DNA of 64,000 bases from Onthophagus taurus. Taxonomy: Eukaryota > Arthropoda > Insecta > Coleoptera > Scarabaeidae. Positions within the stretch are counted from its first letter, which is position 1, and each line of letters begins with the position of its first letter. The position numbers and the translations under genes were made by a program. Positions 48,601 to 57,054 of the stretch are shown here, one piece after another. The notes under the pieces are model-generated. The model had not been told where the DNA came from. It did no database searches and saw only the letters and a program-made list of their open reading frames with translations. Location of the stretch: NCBI RefSeq assembly GCF_036711975.1, contig NC_091967.1:2604001-2668000 (forward strand), written 5' to 3'.

Positions 48601-49539
48601 CAGGATCCTTGATTAATACTTGATTCGGTTATCTCGTACCCTCTTCATAAAAAATAGCAATCTTGCAGCTTAAGAACTGTTACCTTGGCAGCACAGCTGC
48701 CTCGTGTTCTGAATAACACAGTAACCATAGTTACGAAACTACTATGCAGTTGCGCTATCCCACATAAAATGCAACATAGCTTAATAGTACAGGCATTGGG
48801 TAAAGGAAGTTTTGCTTGGAAGAGTTTCCATCTTAAGAAACTCACGGCTAAACCGGGATGTTTCTGGTTCTAAGTCTTGTGTTAGTTCTACTAATAGTGG
48901 TAGTGTAAAACTAGAAGTAACACTAGACCTAGAAAATATCGGGTTTAGCCTTGCGTCTGAAAACGGTTAGTTTAAACTATCTGTATTAATGTGTTTTTTT
49001 ATTTTAGTTGTAGAGAATATCAAAATTTAAACGCATTTTGCGCAATAGTAATGGGTTTAAGTAACGTGGCAATATCACGTTTATCATTAACTTGGGATAA
49101 ATTGCCATCGAAATTCCGTAAAATGTACAGCGATTTCGAGGCGGTTATCGACCCAAGTAGAAATCATCGCGCTTACCGAGTAAGTGTTGGAAAATTGCAA
49201 CCGCCGGTGGTTCCATTTGTTCCACTCTTATTAAAAGATATGACGTTTACGCACGAAGGCAACAAAACTTCGATGGAAGGTTTGGTAAATTTCGAAAAAA
49301 TGCACATGTTAGCACAAACGATGAGAACGTTGCGGTTTTGTAGAAGTAGACATCTAGGTTGGTATTAAAATGAATTTATTAAAATCTTTAATACGAGTAT
49401 TTTTTTTGTTGCAGTTTTAGAACCACCCTCACCAAAAAGTGAAGGTGAAATAAAATCGTACATTTCGTGTTTACGGGTAATAGACAATCAAAGAATCCTC
49501 ACGAGCTTGTCGCAAAAATTGGAGCCGAGGAGGTCATAG
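6681..49539 (+). CDS. Epac: Epac: cAMP-activated exchange factor for Rap (RAPGEF3/4 family)
   Basis: Seventeen exons join in frame to 1007 codons (human EPAC2 is 1011): 6681-6709, 23265-23407, 24484-24575, 27773-27919, 34200-34251, 35071-35223 (or from 35065), 43449-43619, 43673-43859, 43933-44078, 44131-44275, 44344-44517, 44829-45382, 45441-45691, 45744-45856, 45907-46098, 49008-49357, 49415-49539. The protein loads GTP onto Rap when cAMP releases autoinhibition. Domains in order: first cyclic-nucleotide domain (residues about 15-140, FGET...PR phosphate cassette near 102-112); DEP (about 205-285, [10 protein letters not shown]); second cyclic-nucleotide domain (about 330-465, [15 protein letters not shown]); REM (about 485-620); Ras-association-like (about 665-735); CDC25 catalytic domain (about 745-1000, [32 protein letters not shown]). 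It ends KLEPRRS, like mammalian EPACs. The second cassette has Lys in place of the usual Glu, as in known EPACs. Introns 1-6 are loaded with repeats; introns 7-14 are mostly tiny. The start is the only ATG giving the frame, but an alternative first exon is possible. Confidence 0.95.
6710..7720 (+). other. Epac intron 1, proximal unique part
   Basis: The region after the first donor (GTAAGT at 6710) is AT-rich, with no recognisable exon or repeat. The open frames at 7288-7569 (-) and 7471-7683 (+) overlap each other and have no family features. Confidence 0.4.
7725..7999. repeat. Short tandem units with a GCAGC...GCTGC palindrome
   Basis: Three degenerate units of about 90 bp contain TTGGCAG/TTAGCAG ... 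GCTGCCTCGGTTTCT followed by AATGCAAAAARTGTTACTGTC. Related single units occur at about 9215-9245 and 48684-48705, each beside a satellite block. They may be part of the transposon that carries the satellite, or a preferred neighbour of it. Confidence 0.55.
8000..9160 (+). mobile_element. hAT-type element end and transposase relic leading into satellite block A
   Basis: At 8000 a terminus TAGTGATGGAACGGATAG begins, the same as the ends of the hAT element at 46141-48289. Codons 8116-8190 read [17 protein letters not shown], matching the LDPRYK motif typical of the C-terminal half of hAT transposases. At about 8185 the sequence passes directly into the roughly 360-bp satellite, which runs in plus orientation to about 9130. 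No right-hand terminus is present, so the copy is truncated. It lies in Epac intron 1. Confidence 0.65.
9280..9450 (+). repeat. Dispersed repeat shared with 16790-16930
   Basis: TATAGTTACTGAAAATGT, CAGAAACCCTAAAAA and the following AAAGAAATAAAC recur in order at about 16790-16930, inside the foldback element there. It is an unclassified interspersed sequence with no ORF. From here to about 11290 I see no other recognisable feature. Confidence 0.45.
9451..11290 (+). other. Epac intron 1, unannotated stretch
   Basis: About 1.8 kb of AT-rich intronic sequence with no ORF of interest, no visible tandem array and no matching termini. A more GC-rich patch at 10620-10740 could be conserved non-coding sequence, but nothing in it supports an exon. 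Confidence 0.35.
11504..11640 (+). mobile_element. Truncated end of the CAGGxTGATTTATAACAT family
   Basis: CAGGTGATTTATAACATACG followed by GAGCAGACTAAAAGGGTAG matches both ends of the element at 60135-62516 for over 100 bp. Only one terminus is present here. The upstream CAGGATGGTC (11304) and CCTCCTG (11494) may be ends of a further small element, but their similarity is too weak to call. Confidence 0.55.
12080..13330 (+). repeat. Tandem repeat, unit about 490-500 bp, roughly 2.4 copies
   Basis: Landmarks recur in order: AATAACGATT at 12194, 12681 and 13179; AAAACATGAAAAAGTTAGGTT at about 12148, 12543 and 13042; GGTCAAGTTTGGGTT at about 12384 and 12870. The last two copies are nearly identical, implying recent duplication. 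Each unit has internal sub-repeats of the form AAAAAGTTAGGTT...ACTGTCAAATGTCA. No ORF is present. The array is followed at about 13490 by CTCGCCCTGTAT, which resembles a TA-flanked transposon end. Confidence 0.75.
13786..15240. mobile_element. Non-autonomous mariner-like element, TA target duplication
   Basis: Termini CAGGGTCATCCACGACGACC and its complement (GGTCGTCGTGGATGACCCTG) face inward and are flanked by TA (13784-13785 and 15241-15242). Inside, minus-strand codons at about 14210-14310 read [20 protein letters not shown], resembling the DUF4817-type helix-turn-helix N-terminus of the transposases at 28.8 kb and 31.4 kb. No catalytic domain remains, so this is an internal-deletion derivative. 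Internal segments are shared with the element at 41414-43318. Confidence 0.75.
15967..17567. mobile_element. Foldback element with long inverted repeats, TA target duplication
   Basis: CAGGGTGTATCTGAATGACT opens the element and its complement closes it. The inverted arms continue for roughly 600-700 bp each (for example CTCCCCTAAGGAGCTACACC against GGTGTAGCTCCTTAGGGGAG). TA flanks at 15965-15966 and 17568-17569 fit a Tc1/mariner-type insertion. No transposase frame was found. The centre contains the repeat also seen at 9280-9450. Confidence 0.75.
17568..19368 (+). other. Epac intron 1, distal part; possible alternative promoter
   Basis: Mostly unannotated. At 18250-18280 a TATA-like ATAATAAAAGG lies about 25 bp before TTCAGCTTC (an initiator-like TCAGY). 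The sequence to about 18400 is richer in G+C and lacks repeats. This could be a second Epac promoter or a non-coding first exon. No in-frame ATG exon is evident. Confidence 0.25.
19369..22765 (+). repeat. 360-bp dimeric satellite, block B (split by a LINE)
   Basis: Satellite sequence occupies 19369-19695 and resumes after the LINE at 20689. The landmark AAAAACTAAAAGTTATTTTT recurs at about 20879, 21240, 21600, 21957 and 22319, giving a period near 360 bp. Each unit has two related halves of about 180 bp: one with CGTGTTGGTTCATTGGAAAG and one with CGGCTTGTTGCATTAAAAAG. It is therefore a dimeric higher-order repeat. Units differ by only a few percent. Confidence 0.9.
19708..20676 (+). mobile_element. 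5'-truncated non-LTR retrotransposon (Jockey/CR1-like RT C-terminus)
   Basis: The insertion is flanked by a 12-bp duplication TCATTTCAAAAA (19696-19707 and 20677-20688), which is satellite sequence. It encodes the end of a reverse transcriptase: YADDTALVS at about 19799, [16 protein letters not shown], then [18 protein letters not shown] +1 frameshift near 19970-19985 separates the first part from the rest, and the frame ends at 20508. A short 3' tail runs AATAAAATTTG then TTTTCTTCTTC. The copy is dead on arrival: most of the RT and any endonuclease are missing. Confidence 0.85.
22766..23264 (+). other. Intron sequence before Epac exon 2
   Basis: AT-rich sequence after satellite block B with a polypyrimidine acceptor (TTTTCAG, ending at 23264). 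The open frame at 23070-23276 runs across the acceptor and is not a separate gene. Confidence 0.5.
24629..24860 (-). pseudogene. piggyBac-like transposase C-terminal relic
   Basis: Minus-strand frames at 24629-24850 carry [20 protein letters not shown], then after a frameshift [10 protein letters not shown] and [20 protein letters not shown] final frameshift leads to CADCYV. The order RLT..RHF...P.T...RC..C...Y.C..C resembles the C-terminal zinc-binding tail of piggyBac-family transposases. No DDD catalytic core, TTAA site or terminus was seen. It lies in Epac intron 3. Confidence 0.5.
25010..27103 (+). repeat. 360-bp dimeric satellite, block C
   Basis: Nearly six dimeric units in the same orientation as block B. 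The landmark AAAAACTAAAAGTTATTTTT recurs at about 25015, 25371, 25727, 26088, 26448 and 26806 (spacing 356-361 bp). The block ends abruptly at 27103 in the CTAG-rich hairpin repeat. The open frame at 26205-26420 is satellite and not a gene. Confidence 0.9.
27103..27425. repeat. CTAG-rich hairpin repeat, copy 2 (longest)
   Basis: Alternating inverted modules built from CTAGAACTAGAAACATTCGG, GTTTAGCC and their complements fill about 320 bp. They are separated by AAGACGG/AAGACGTAT linkers, and at least three hairpins can form. It abuts satellite block C with no gap. Confidence 0.8.
28857..30383 (+). pseudogene. Transposase of mariner-like element 1
   Basis: Reading starts with [16 protein letters not shown] and continues to the MITE at 28978. 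It resumes in the same frame after 29494 and runs to a stop at 30043. A one-base shift near 30020 then moves the frame so that [16 protein letters not shown] to the C-terminus (stop at 30381-30383) is read. Families with this HTH (annotated DUF4817 in many insects) plus a DDE domain cut and paste their own DNA. Both breaks should abolish activity. Confidence 0.8.
28978..29491. mobile_element. 514-bp MITE nested in mariner-like element 1
   Basis: Termini GGGCCGGTTGTACAATATA and the exact complement TATATTGTACAACCGGCCC bound the element, flanked by TAT on both sides (28975-28977 and 29492-29494). Removing it with one TAT restores the transposase frame across the junction. It contains no ORF, and internal inverted GATAAA/TTTATC motifs are frequent. 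The terminus resembles PIF/Harbinger-type MITEs, but TAT is not their usual TWA duplication, so the superfamily is uncertain. Confidence 0.85.
30744..33216 (+). mobile_element. Mariner-like element 2 with roughly 400-bp inverted repeats
   Basis: Ends CAGGGTGGTTCAGTTGTTAA and its near complement at 33197-33216 are flanked by TA (30742-30743 and 33217-33218). The inverted arms match for about 400 bp, including GCGCCCTCTAAGGGGATGAA and its complement. The element abuts element 1 at a shared TATA. It carries a transposase related to that of element 1 in the same orientation. Confidence 0.88.
31377..32454 (+). pseudogene. Transposase of mariner-like element 2 (internal deletion)
   Basis: The frame from 31377 or 31383 begins with an N-terminal helix-turn-helix ([20 protein letters not shown], then [14 protein letters not shown]). 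The first catalytic segment follows ([13 protein letters not shown]) with ENPHAIRP and [10 protein letters not shown]. At about 32130 the frame breaks at the second catalytic site: LQMD is kept, but the following residues up to [13 protein letters not shown] are missing or shifted. The other frame (to 32454) supplies [17 protein letters not shown] and the C-terminus. The two pieces overlap at 32101-32147. Function is lost unless supplied in trans. Confidence 0.82.
33527..33990 (+). mobile_element. MITE with TTTTTTGTAATTCGCG ends, copy 1
   Basis: Inverted ends TTTTTTGTAATTCGCG and CGCGAATTACAAAAAA bound about 450 bp. An inverted copy lies at 63427-63840 in a sidekick intron, with matching interior (for example AATTGCTCAGAGTCAATGTC). 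Open frames here are not genes. The copy sits in Epac intron 4. Confidence 0.7.
37733..39001 (+). mobile_element. PIF/Harbinger-derived non-autonomous element (third nesting level)
   Basis: Ends AGCTAGGTGTCCACTTG and AGCTAAGTGTCCACTTG (reverse side) are flanked by TAA on both sides (37730-37732, 39002-39004), the target duplication typical of PIF/Harbinger. Plus-strand codons at 38009-38095 read [17 protein letters not shown], close to the RRRxCWVRxWLxRR segment near the start of Harbinger transposases. The DDE part is gone. Sub-terminal GAGAGTAACTCTC-type palindromes repeat at both ends. The centre holds a 21-bp repeat (38260-38530). Confidence 0.75.
38260..38530 (+). repeat. 21-bp minisatellite coding seven-residue repeats
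   Basis: In plus frame the units read [35 protein letters not shown] with occasional six-residue units. A stop at 38416 is followed by a second round of the same order (about 38405-38530), so a block of about 135 bp was itself duplicated. It lies inside the Harbinger derivative. The order suggests decay of a longer repetitive coding tract. Confidence 0.6.
41414..43318. mobile_element. Non-autonomous mariner-like element related to 13786-15240
   Basis: Ends CAGGGTGTCTCAGCGAGACC and complement are flanked by TA (41412-41413, 43319-43320). The long inverted arms of several hundred bp include GAACACCCTGTATATTTTTA, a fossil terminus from an earlier element. Minus-strand codons 42377-42616 encode [20 protein letters not shown], an HTH-like N-terminus similar to those of the mariner-like transposases; no catalytic domain remains. 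Confidence 0.78.
46141..48289 (-). mobile_element. hAT element filled with the 360-bp satellite (block D)
   Basis: Left end TAGTGGTGGAACGGATAG (46141) and the complement of TAGTGATGGAACGGACAG (ending 48289) are flanked by a perfect 8-bp duplication ATATTTAA (46133-46140, 48290-48297), the hAT signature. Inside, 46430-48270 is about five dimeric units of the satellite in minus orientation. Between the left end and the array (46150-46420) minus-strand frames include [11 protein letters not shown], resembling the conserved WW segment before the C-terminus of hAT transposases. The element lies in Epac intron 15 and has no complete transposase. Confidence 0.85.
48300..48640 (-). pseudogene. Unidentified coding remnant
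   Basis: Minus-strand frames include [20 protein letters not shown] and, in another frame, [18 protein letters not shown]. Frameshifts and stops interrupt them. The composition is protein-like, but I do not recognise the family. It is probably part of an old transposable element next to the hAT insertion. Confidence 0.3.
48846..48955. repeat. CTAG-rich hairpin repeat, copy 3
   Basis: GGCTAAACCGGGATGTTTCT through CTAGACCTAGAAAATATCGG to GTTTAGCC forms an inverted pair about 110 bp long, just upstream of Epac exon 16. It contains the same modules as copies at 5761 and 27103. Confidence 0.75.
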
Positions 49540-49911
49540 TCAATACCGGTCACTTTTAGGCACAGTTTGGCCGAAACGTTTAATAAACTAACAGGACCAA
49601 GAAATTAGTAAGAAAATGATATAAACGAAAATTTAAAAAAGAAGAAAATCATTCTATTGTAGTTTTTAGCAACTACTATTAATTAAACAAATGAGATTCT
49701 TATGATACAATTATTATTTTTGTGTATGATGATCATTAATCGATTAAAAATGAAACTTTTTTGCTAGACAATCGTAAAAAATGTATAAGTGATGCAAAGA
49801 AATTTGAAAAAAAGATGGAAACGTAAATGTTAATGAAGGAAAAAGAACACTATGACCAGTAACTATGCACCAATTTTTTATGTTATTCTCAATAAGATTA
49901 TTAAAAAAAAT

Positions 49912-49917
49912 AAATAA
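49912..49917 (+). terminator. Candidate poly(A) signal of Epac
   Basis: An AATAAA cluster (AAATAAATAAATAATG) lies about 370 bp after the Epac stop codon, in sequence without repeats. Other AT-rich hexamers nearby could serve, so this is tentative. Confidence 0.4.
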
Positions 49918-50677
49918 ATAATGTATACATTAAATTTATAGATTTAGGATCTACCCTTAAATTATGCTTCATTTTTTAAATTTGAAGGACGTTATCGTTT
50001 TAAGTATAACCTCAAATACAATTTCCTTGATTAACTGAAAATCCCTTGAAATTTTTCCAGTTTAAGAAATGAACATAATAAAAAAAGAAACCAAAGATAA
50101 CCTTGTATATTCTGTGTATACTATCAACACTTTTTTGCTCTATACATAACTATTTATGAAATTTTAAGGAAAAAATATTACAACAAAACACTTTTCCTAG
50201 TGGATAATCAAAAAGACCATCTCACAAGGTCGTATCTTATCTAACTCCTTTTAGATAACAAATTCTTTATTCTATTTAATGTTATACTATTTTAGATTAA
50301 GTGAAAATCATCAAATGAAGTAATAAACTAAGCAATAATAGAGTAATTTTCATTTTTTTTTATCTAAATGTTATCCTAGACCATTTCCATTTCCAATTTC
50401 CATCAGGAATCAGATTTGTAAGATGAATAACAATCCCAAGATTGTAATTGTGGTTCCTTCTTGAAATTTTTTCCTCTCATTGAAATCTCAATGTAGTCTT
50501 ACAGAATTCTGCAAGATAGCGGCGAGACGATAGCAACAAACCTACTAGAAAAGTAACAAACTTTTCTCCTTATGTTTCCACCTATTATCTTCGTTATCTA
50601 GAAAGAGAGCGAAAAACTAAGAACACGGTTGGAAAGCTCAGTCTTTTCTCTATCTAAAACCTCTATCTTTAACCACA

Positions 50678-52904
50678 GAAGAACTTCTCCCAATAATAAT
50701 ATCCCTATATATAGCTAGCTACAGCTTTAGCTATATACCCACTCTATGGAGGAAAGTAAAGGTGGTAGGCGTTCAAACGCGGACCCCAAGGCGTACAGAC
50801 CAATTAGCCTAACTTCATTTCTCCTCAAAGGGATGGAAAAGGTAATCGATCAATACCTAAGGAATGGAGTGCTTCTCACAAATCCACTCCACCCTAGCCA
50901 ACATGCTTACCAGAAAGCAAAATCAACAATTACCGCTCTCCATGCTTTGACTAGCACCTTAGAGGAGGCAATTGCAACCAAAGAGATAGCCCTTTGTGCT
51001 TTCATAGATATAGAGGGTGCGTTTGATAACACCTCATATGAATCCATAGAGCAGGCTTTAAACGTAAAAGACATACATCCGTCGACAATCAAGTGGTGTA
51101 TAGCCATGTTGAAAAGTCGGCAGATCACAGCCAGTCTGGGAGGCGAGTCGCTAACTATAAAGGCGCTAAGAGGGTGTCCCCAAGGGGGAGTGCTATCACC
51201 TCTATTATGGTGCCTGGTAGTTAGATACAAGGGTATGCTGATGACCTGGTAATCACAATCCGAGGTAAATATGATTCAATCATAACTCAGCTAATGCAGA
51301 AAGCCCTACTACTCACCAGTACTTGGTGCAGAAGCAATGGGCTCAGCATCAATCCCAATAAAATCGAAATAGTCCCTTTCACTCGGAGAAGGAAGCTACA
51401 AATAAAAGCACCCTCCATTGAAAGCAGAACTATTAACCTCAAAACAGAAACTAAATACCTAGGGGTAATACTTGACAGTAAACTAAACTGGAACTCGCAC
51501 TTAGATAAGGTGAGGAAAAAGGCCATCATGGCAAACCAGATCTGCCGCAGGCTCCTAGGAAGGAACTGGGGTCTCAAACCACGAATGGCTCATTGGGCCT
51601 ACGTAGCAATAATCAGACAACATAAACAAAACATAAGACAGCTCAACAACAGCTGGCACAAATCCAGCGGTTAGCATGTCTTAACATAACGGGTGCAATG
51701 AGATCCTGTCCGACGGCTGCTTTGGAAGCCCTACTCGGTCTCACACCGCTCCACATATATATACAAAAGGAGGCAGCCTTAAGTGCCTTATCACTGAAAA
51801 CAGTTTCTTCACTCAAGTTGATGCAGGGTAATCTCAGAGGACACCTCGAGATCCTCAAAGACCCATGTCTAAATCACCTGATTGAAATTAAAACGGACCT
51901 TATACCGACGGAATACAATTTCAACCAACCGTATAAGGTCATATTTAGTAGCAGGGATGATTGGGCCTCAACTAAAAAGAGGAGCCCTAGCCTGGTACAC
52001 CGATGCTTCAAAGACAGTAAGATCTGGAGTAGGCATGGGCATCAGTGGACCAAATAGCCACATCAAATTGCCCCTCAGCTCGGTCTTAACAATTTTCCAA
52101 GCAGAAGTTCTTGCTATAAACTTCTGCACCGCTTTGAACCTACAGAAGGGACAAAAAGGTGCATCCATAAACATTTGCAAAGACAGTCGGGCCGCCTTAA
52201 AGGCAATTCAGGCCTACACGTGTGGCTCCGCACTGATCAGAGAGTGCACCAACAACCTGAGAGAACTCGCTAGGGGCAATGATGTTACCCTATGGTGGGT
52301 TCCAGGTCACAGCAACATTGAGGGCAATGAGAAGGCCGACAAGCTGGCCAAAGAGGCAGCAAACACGCCCTTCATTGGACCCCAACCTGGATGTGGACTA
52401 CAAAAAAGCCACCTAAAACAAATAATCAACAACTGGGAGGCTTCAAAGATAGCCTTACGCTGGAAAGAACTTCCAGGTCACAGACAAGCGAAGAGTATGA
52501 TAACTCCGTCGCAAAACAAAACCAAAGAGGTTTTATGCCTCAGCAAAGGGGATCTAAGAACGCTCTCAGGCTACCTAACCGGCCATGTGCCCCTAAAATA
52601 CCACCTCTTCCACATTGGACAAGCTGAGGATCAAACTTGTCGACTATGCAACGACGAGTCAGAAACTGCTGAACATATACTGTGCAATTGCGTCGCCAGA
52701 GGACATCTAAGGCACAACGTCTTCGGTAAAACTCCCCTGTTACCTACCGACATAAAGGTTCAAGACCTCAGGACAATACTAAGGTTCATTAAGGACCTAC
52801 ATTTGCCCTAAACCTTTGGAGGGCTAAAGTTACAATAGATCTTATAGGTCGCGGTAACGAGAGGGGCCGCCCTCCTCAGCCCGGCAGCAATAATAATAAT
52901 AATA
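50678..52904 (+). mobile_element. Truncated I-type LINE with RNase H, (TAA)n tail
   Basis: A perfect 13-bp duplication ATCTTTAACCACA (50665-50677, 52905-52917) flanks the copy, which ends in a TAA repeat, as I-factor-like elements do. The plus strand encodes reverse transcriptase from about motif 2 onward: KAYRPISLTSFLLKGMEK, FIDIEGAFDNT, RGCPQGGVLSPLLW. An internal deletion near 51222 and a frame change lead to GYADDLVIT and TKYLGVILDSKLNWN. After another shift near 51670, RNase H follows (WYTDASKT, FQAEVLAI, WWVPGHSNIEGNEKADKLA) with a final zinc knuckle (CRLCNDESETAEHILCNC) and stop at 52811. The 5' half with ORF1 and endonuclease is absent. Confidence 0.9.
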
Positions 52905-52917
52905 ATCTTTAACCACA

Positions 52918-53448
52918 AGGTTGGTTAAAGACAAAAACTACCACATGTCACAACAAAAAATTAGAAAAACCTACAATAACAATAAATTACAACACAACAA
53001 TATATTAGGACAAGGCCCCACAACAGTTAAAGTCAACAACTCCAACCGAGCTGGTGTCTCTACTAATGGAACTTTCATAATTAAGAAAATAAATTAAAAT
53101 CGAAATAATAACTTTAGATAATCTTAACAATTTTAACTTCGCCCCCAGATACACAAATCTCGCCAGTCTGCAAGATTACTATTTTTAAAGCATGTAAGTA
53201 GCAATATTTCAGTAATTAAATAAAACATATTGCATTAAATAAATTTGATAATCTTTTGTTTGAATTTCAAATATATCTTTAATTATTATAAAAAATAATT
53301 TAATTACAAACCTAATGTGATGTGTTTTTGTGATGAATTAAGTAAATATAAAGTGATTATAATCTATATAATATTAATAATAAATCTATTATAAGTAAAC
53401 ATTTAATATTACCATAAATTTTCATTAAATCTTAATTATTCTTTTTTG
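52918..53448. other. AT-rich intergenic spacer
   Basis: Sequence between the LINE and the RNF34-like stop codon. It probably includes the 3' UTR of that minus-strand gene; nothing else is recognisable. Confidence 0.4.
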
Positions 53449-54566
53449 TTACACTTTAAATGTTCGAACAACTCTTATAATGTATTGCCTACAGATTGGA
53501 CACTCTGCCAGTTGTTTTCCACAATCAATACATGTTGCAATGTGACCACATTCTAATAATACGCAATCCAAAGGAGCGTCCATACAAACTTTACAGCAAT
53601 TTTCAAATGTATCACCATCTAAAAATATTTTTTTTATATTTAATGATTTAATAAATAAATTATATTAACTTACCATCCTTATTTTCTTTATCATTCTTCC
53701 ATAAAGTAACAGCCAATTGTAATAAATCACTCTTTTCAACACAACCTTTATAATTAACACGATTTAATTGTAACAACTCCTTTAATTCTTTCACACTAAG
53801 ATTATTTAATTCAATTTCTGATTCAAAATCAGAAAGTTTTGGGTATTTTTTTGTTGGTGGAGGAGTTGGTTCTTCCATAGGGGGGGCCTAAAAAATGTGT
53901 TTATTAATAAAAAATTATTATTTTTTTAAATATATTTACCGAGGGGTGCTGATTGTCCTGAGGGGAAGAATGTGCGGTAAAAACATTTTCTGGAATATTT
54001 TGTTCTTGTGGTGAAGATTGATTTTGAGTCAATAAATTTCTTGTTTGATTTATTGCAGCCTCCGCATTCGCTTTAATTTTAATTAATTATGATTTTAATT
54101 TATAAAAAAATTTTTGTAACATACTTTTTATATTGCTTAAATAACATTGCGATCTTGCAGCTAAATTAGGTACCGATCCGCTTAAGTTCAAAAATTTAAC
54201 TTTATGATTTTTTTTATATTGAACGGGAATGTGATATCGTATAAATAAATCCACCAAATCTCCCTTTTCGACCAAACCATGAGTAGGAACATGATGCTTA
54301 TTTAAATAACTTTGTAAATCCCTCGATTTTAATTCCATTAAAGCGTCCCGAACTGAAGGTCTTTGTACCAATATAAAACAGACTTCACAAAAAAAACACC
54401 TTCAACAACAAAAAATATAAGGTTAAGTATTTTTCATTGTATACCAAACAATTTCTAACCCATCGAATTTCTTTAAACATTTCGAACAGAAACTTTCTTC
54501 GCATTCTGCACATTTTAACTTCCAATTTAAGAGATTAAAATCGCCCTTACACTTTCCACACGGCAT
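53449..54566 (-). CDS. RING E3 ubiquitin ligase, RNF34/rififylin (CARP) family
   Basis: Minus-strand exons 54566-54460, 54399-54125, 54070-53940, 53887-53674 and 53618-53449 join into 298 codons, with all four introns near 50-60 bp. An N-terminal FYVE-like zinc domain ([27 protein letters not shown]) is followed by a SAP-like region ([20 protein letters not shown]). A Ser/Gln-rich linker, a second SAP-like region ([20 protein letters not shown]) and a C-terminal RING come next ([34 protein letters not shown]) before a short tail VVRTFKV. Order and spacing match RNF34/RFFL, which bind membranes and ubiquitinate caspases, p53 and others in vertebrates. The fly function is less clear. The N-terminus before the FYVE-like fold is shorter than in mammals, so an upstream exon may be missing. 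Confidence 0.9.
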
Positions 54567-54892
54567 TGTTGCAATATAGCATATAAAATTAACGAATTTT
54601 AAAATAAGTAGGTTTGGTATCTTATCATGTAAAAAAAAGGGGCGTTTTTATTCACATTGTGTTGATTATTATAAAGTTTTTTTGATTTCGTTACTCATCA
54701 TGATTATTAAACGTCACATTTGACAGTTCATCGACATTAAACTGGAAAACCCACAGAATACCAAACAAACTATACGGTTGTGCTGCCACCTATCATTAAA
54801 TTTATTACCTAAATAGAATAAATAGATTTAGTTTAGAGAATTTTAAGGCTTTAAACTATTAATATGCGTTATATGTCAGTATTGATTAAAAA

Positions 54893-55075
54893 AAAATATA
54901 TAATATAAAGCGAAATATTAACGGCTGTATAATTTTATTATTGTTAGGTTATCCAACTTCACTCGGTTACCATGGTGATTAAGATCCAAATTGCAGTTGC
55001 TTGTCAAAATTGAATTTACGTTTTCTTGAGGAAAAAGTCTTATTTAATTGGTTTAAAACGCTGTATGGTAAAGCT
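54893..55075 (-). repeat. Inverted distant copy of the 2985-3182 repeat
   Basis: Read on the minus strand this matches the repeat at 2985-3182 (AATTAAATAAGACTTTTTCC through GGATCTTAATCACCATGGTA to CGCTTT). It is about 52 kb away and in opposite orientation. Confidence 0.75.
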
Positions 55076-55969
55076 GCAAAAATATTTTTAGATCAATTAA
55101 TTAATAACAAATATGTTAAAATTGAGATTGACATTTTAAATCTGAAGTTAGTTATCATATAATAGACAAATGGACAACTTCATGCTGTTCTTTCATGATA
55201 TATTTCTTTATTAAAAAACCTTTAAAATGAGTTCAAACATGACGCACTTATCTCAAAAAACAAAAAAGTTTGAATAAAAACACGTTAAACCTCAAGTTAG
55301 CAACAATGAAGATAGCAATTTAATTATTAAATATTAATACCAACCTTAATTTTTAGTTTTTTTGTTGTATTTTTGTTTTTCTGATATATTTTAAGACATT
55401 TTATAAAAATTAAGAATTTGTCAAAATGACATTGACATTTCAAACCGGAAGTTGCTTATAGTATATCTCGACTAATAATTGAATTAAACGTATCATTGAA
55501 CTAGAACTAGTTTTGTCGTGCATCTTTTAAGAAAAGGTTTGACGTTTCGGATGCCATGTTGCAACCTTCTTCAGAAACTGGTTTCTATTGTTAGTTCTAG
55601 TTTTAGTTCTAATTTTAGTTCAATTAACTTCGGCCGTGAAAGCCTTCGTACTTAATAAACGTATCATGTTTCGACTTATTTTAAAGGATTTTTCACGACG
55701 ATTACAAATATATCAAAATTGACGTTGACATTTGTAACCGAAAATTGACCATAACTTCATTAATATTGAAGATAAATATGTCGTATTTGTACTCATTTTA
55801 AAGGATTTTTAATGAAGATTACAAATGTCAAAATTGAGGTTGACATTTTAAATCTGAAGTCAGTTATCATATAATAGACAAATGGACAACTTCATAGTGT
55901 TCTTTCATGATGTATTCTTTATTAAAAAGAACCATTAAAATGAGTCCAAACATGATGTTGCTAGATATT

Positions 55970-56040
55970 ACCATGTTGTATATTTTTATTGCACTAAAAC
56001 TAGAAGGTCCTAGTTCTAGGTCTAGTGTTAGTTCTAGTTT
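55970..56040. repeat. CTAG-rich hairpin repeat, copy 4
   Basis: ATGTTGTATATTTTTATTGC followed by ACTAAAACTAGAAGGTCCTAG and CTAGGTCTAGTGTTAG. The same lead-in (ATATTTTTATTG...ACTAAAAC) begins copy 1 at 5761, so the family has a defined border on this side. Confidence 0.65.
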
Positions 56041-57054
56041 TAATTATTAGTAAGGGTTAAATTGTTGCCTGTAAATACCCGGTATAATAGAAATGGCGGT
56101 TATTTTAAGTCAACAAACACTTACTTTGTTTAGGTCAAAAAATGTAAACAAAGTATATAACCTAGACCTAGAAAGTTTGGGGTTTAGCCAAGTTAAACAG
56201 GCTTTTATTAAAAGGTTAAGTCATAGTTATAAATAAATAAATTTTTAAGTAGAATCACAGATTGTTTATTGAAAACAAAATAATTTTTTTAAAATAAATT
56301 ACAATTGGAAAAGAATTCATTAAATTAAGTAAAAAATAAAAAAATATAACATAGTTTCAGGCAGTGTAAGTCTGTTAATTTTTTCTTCACTACTTATTAC
56401 AATTTTATTATTACTTATTACGTTGTCGGTACATTAAAAATTATGTTACGCTTAAATATTAAATATTACATATATATAAATTATAAATAAAACGAGCGAT
56501 CTACAAAGTTTACAGATTATCTTCCTAAGAACGAAGCGTGGCAGCACCTTCACCCAAAACCTCTCCCTTAGAAAAATAACCTATATTTCTTCTATTTTCA
56601 TTATTAAAAGTGGGGTTTGTTTGTTTAAGAAATGCTTTAAGAAAAATCGTAAGAAATTTGAGCTTAAGTAGGTTGTTTTAGGTATTATATATTATTTAGA
56701 TCGAGATAGAAAAGATGATTTCTTTATAGGAACGATTGGAAAATAGAAAACTACGCTTTTCTTTCTAATTCTTTTTTGTATCTTCCTAAATACTAACCGC
56801 TATAAGATTATATACAAAACTCTATCATAATATGAAAGTATTTACACGTGATAATATAGATCTTAACTTTTTTTATTAAAAAGTCTTTTATATTTCATCA
56901 TTTTTTAATTAAAATTTAAGTCTTCAAACATTTTTAACCTAAATAATTTTATTTATTCAATTTATAAATCACATTTTCAATAATAATTAACGTTTCAATA
57001 CACGCGCACCAATATATTGTTGTTTGAAGAGGCACAGCTAAACTAGATTTATCT

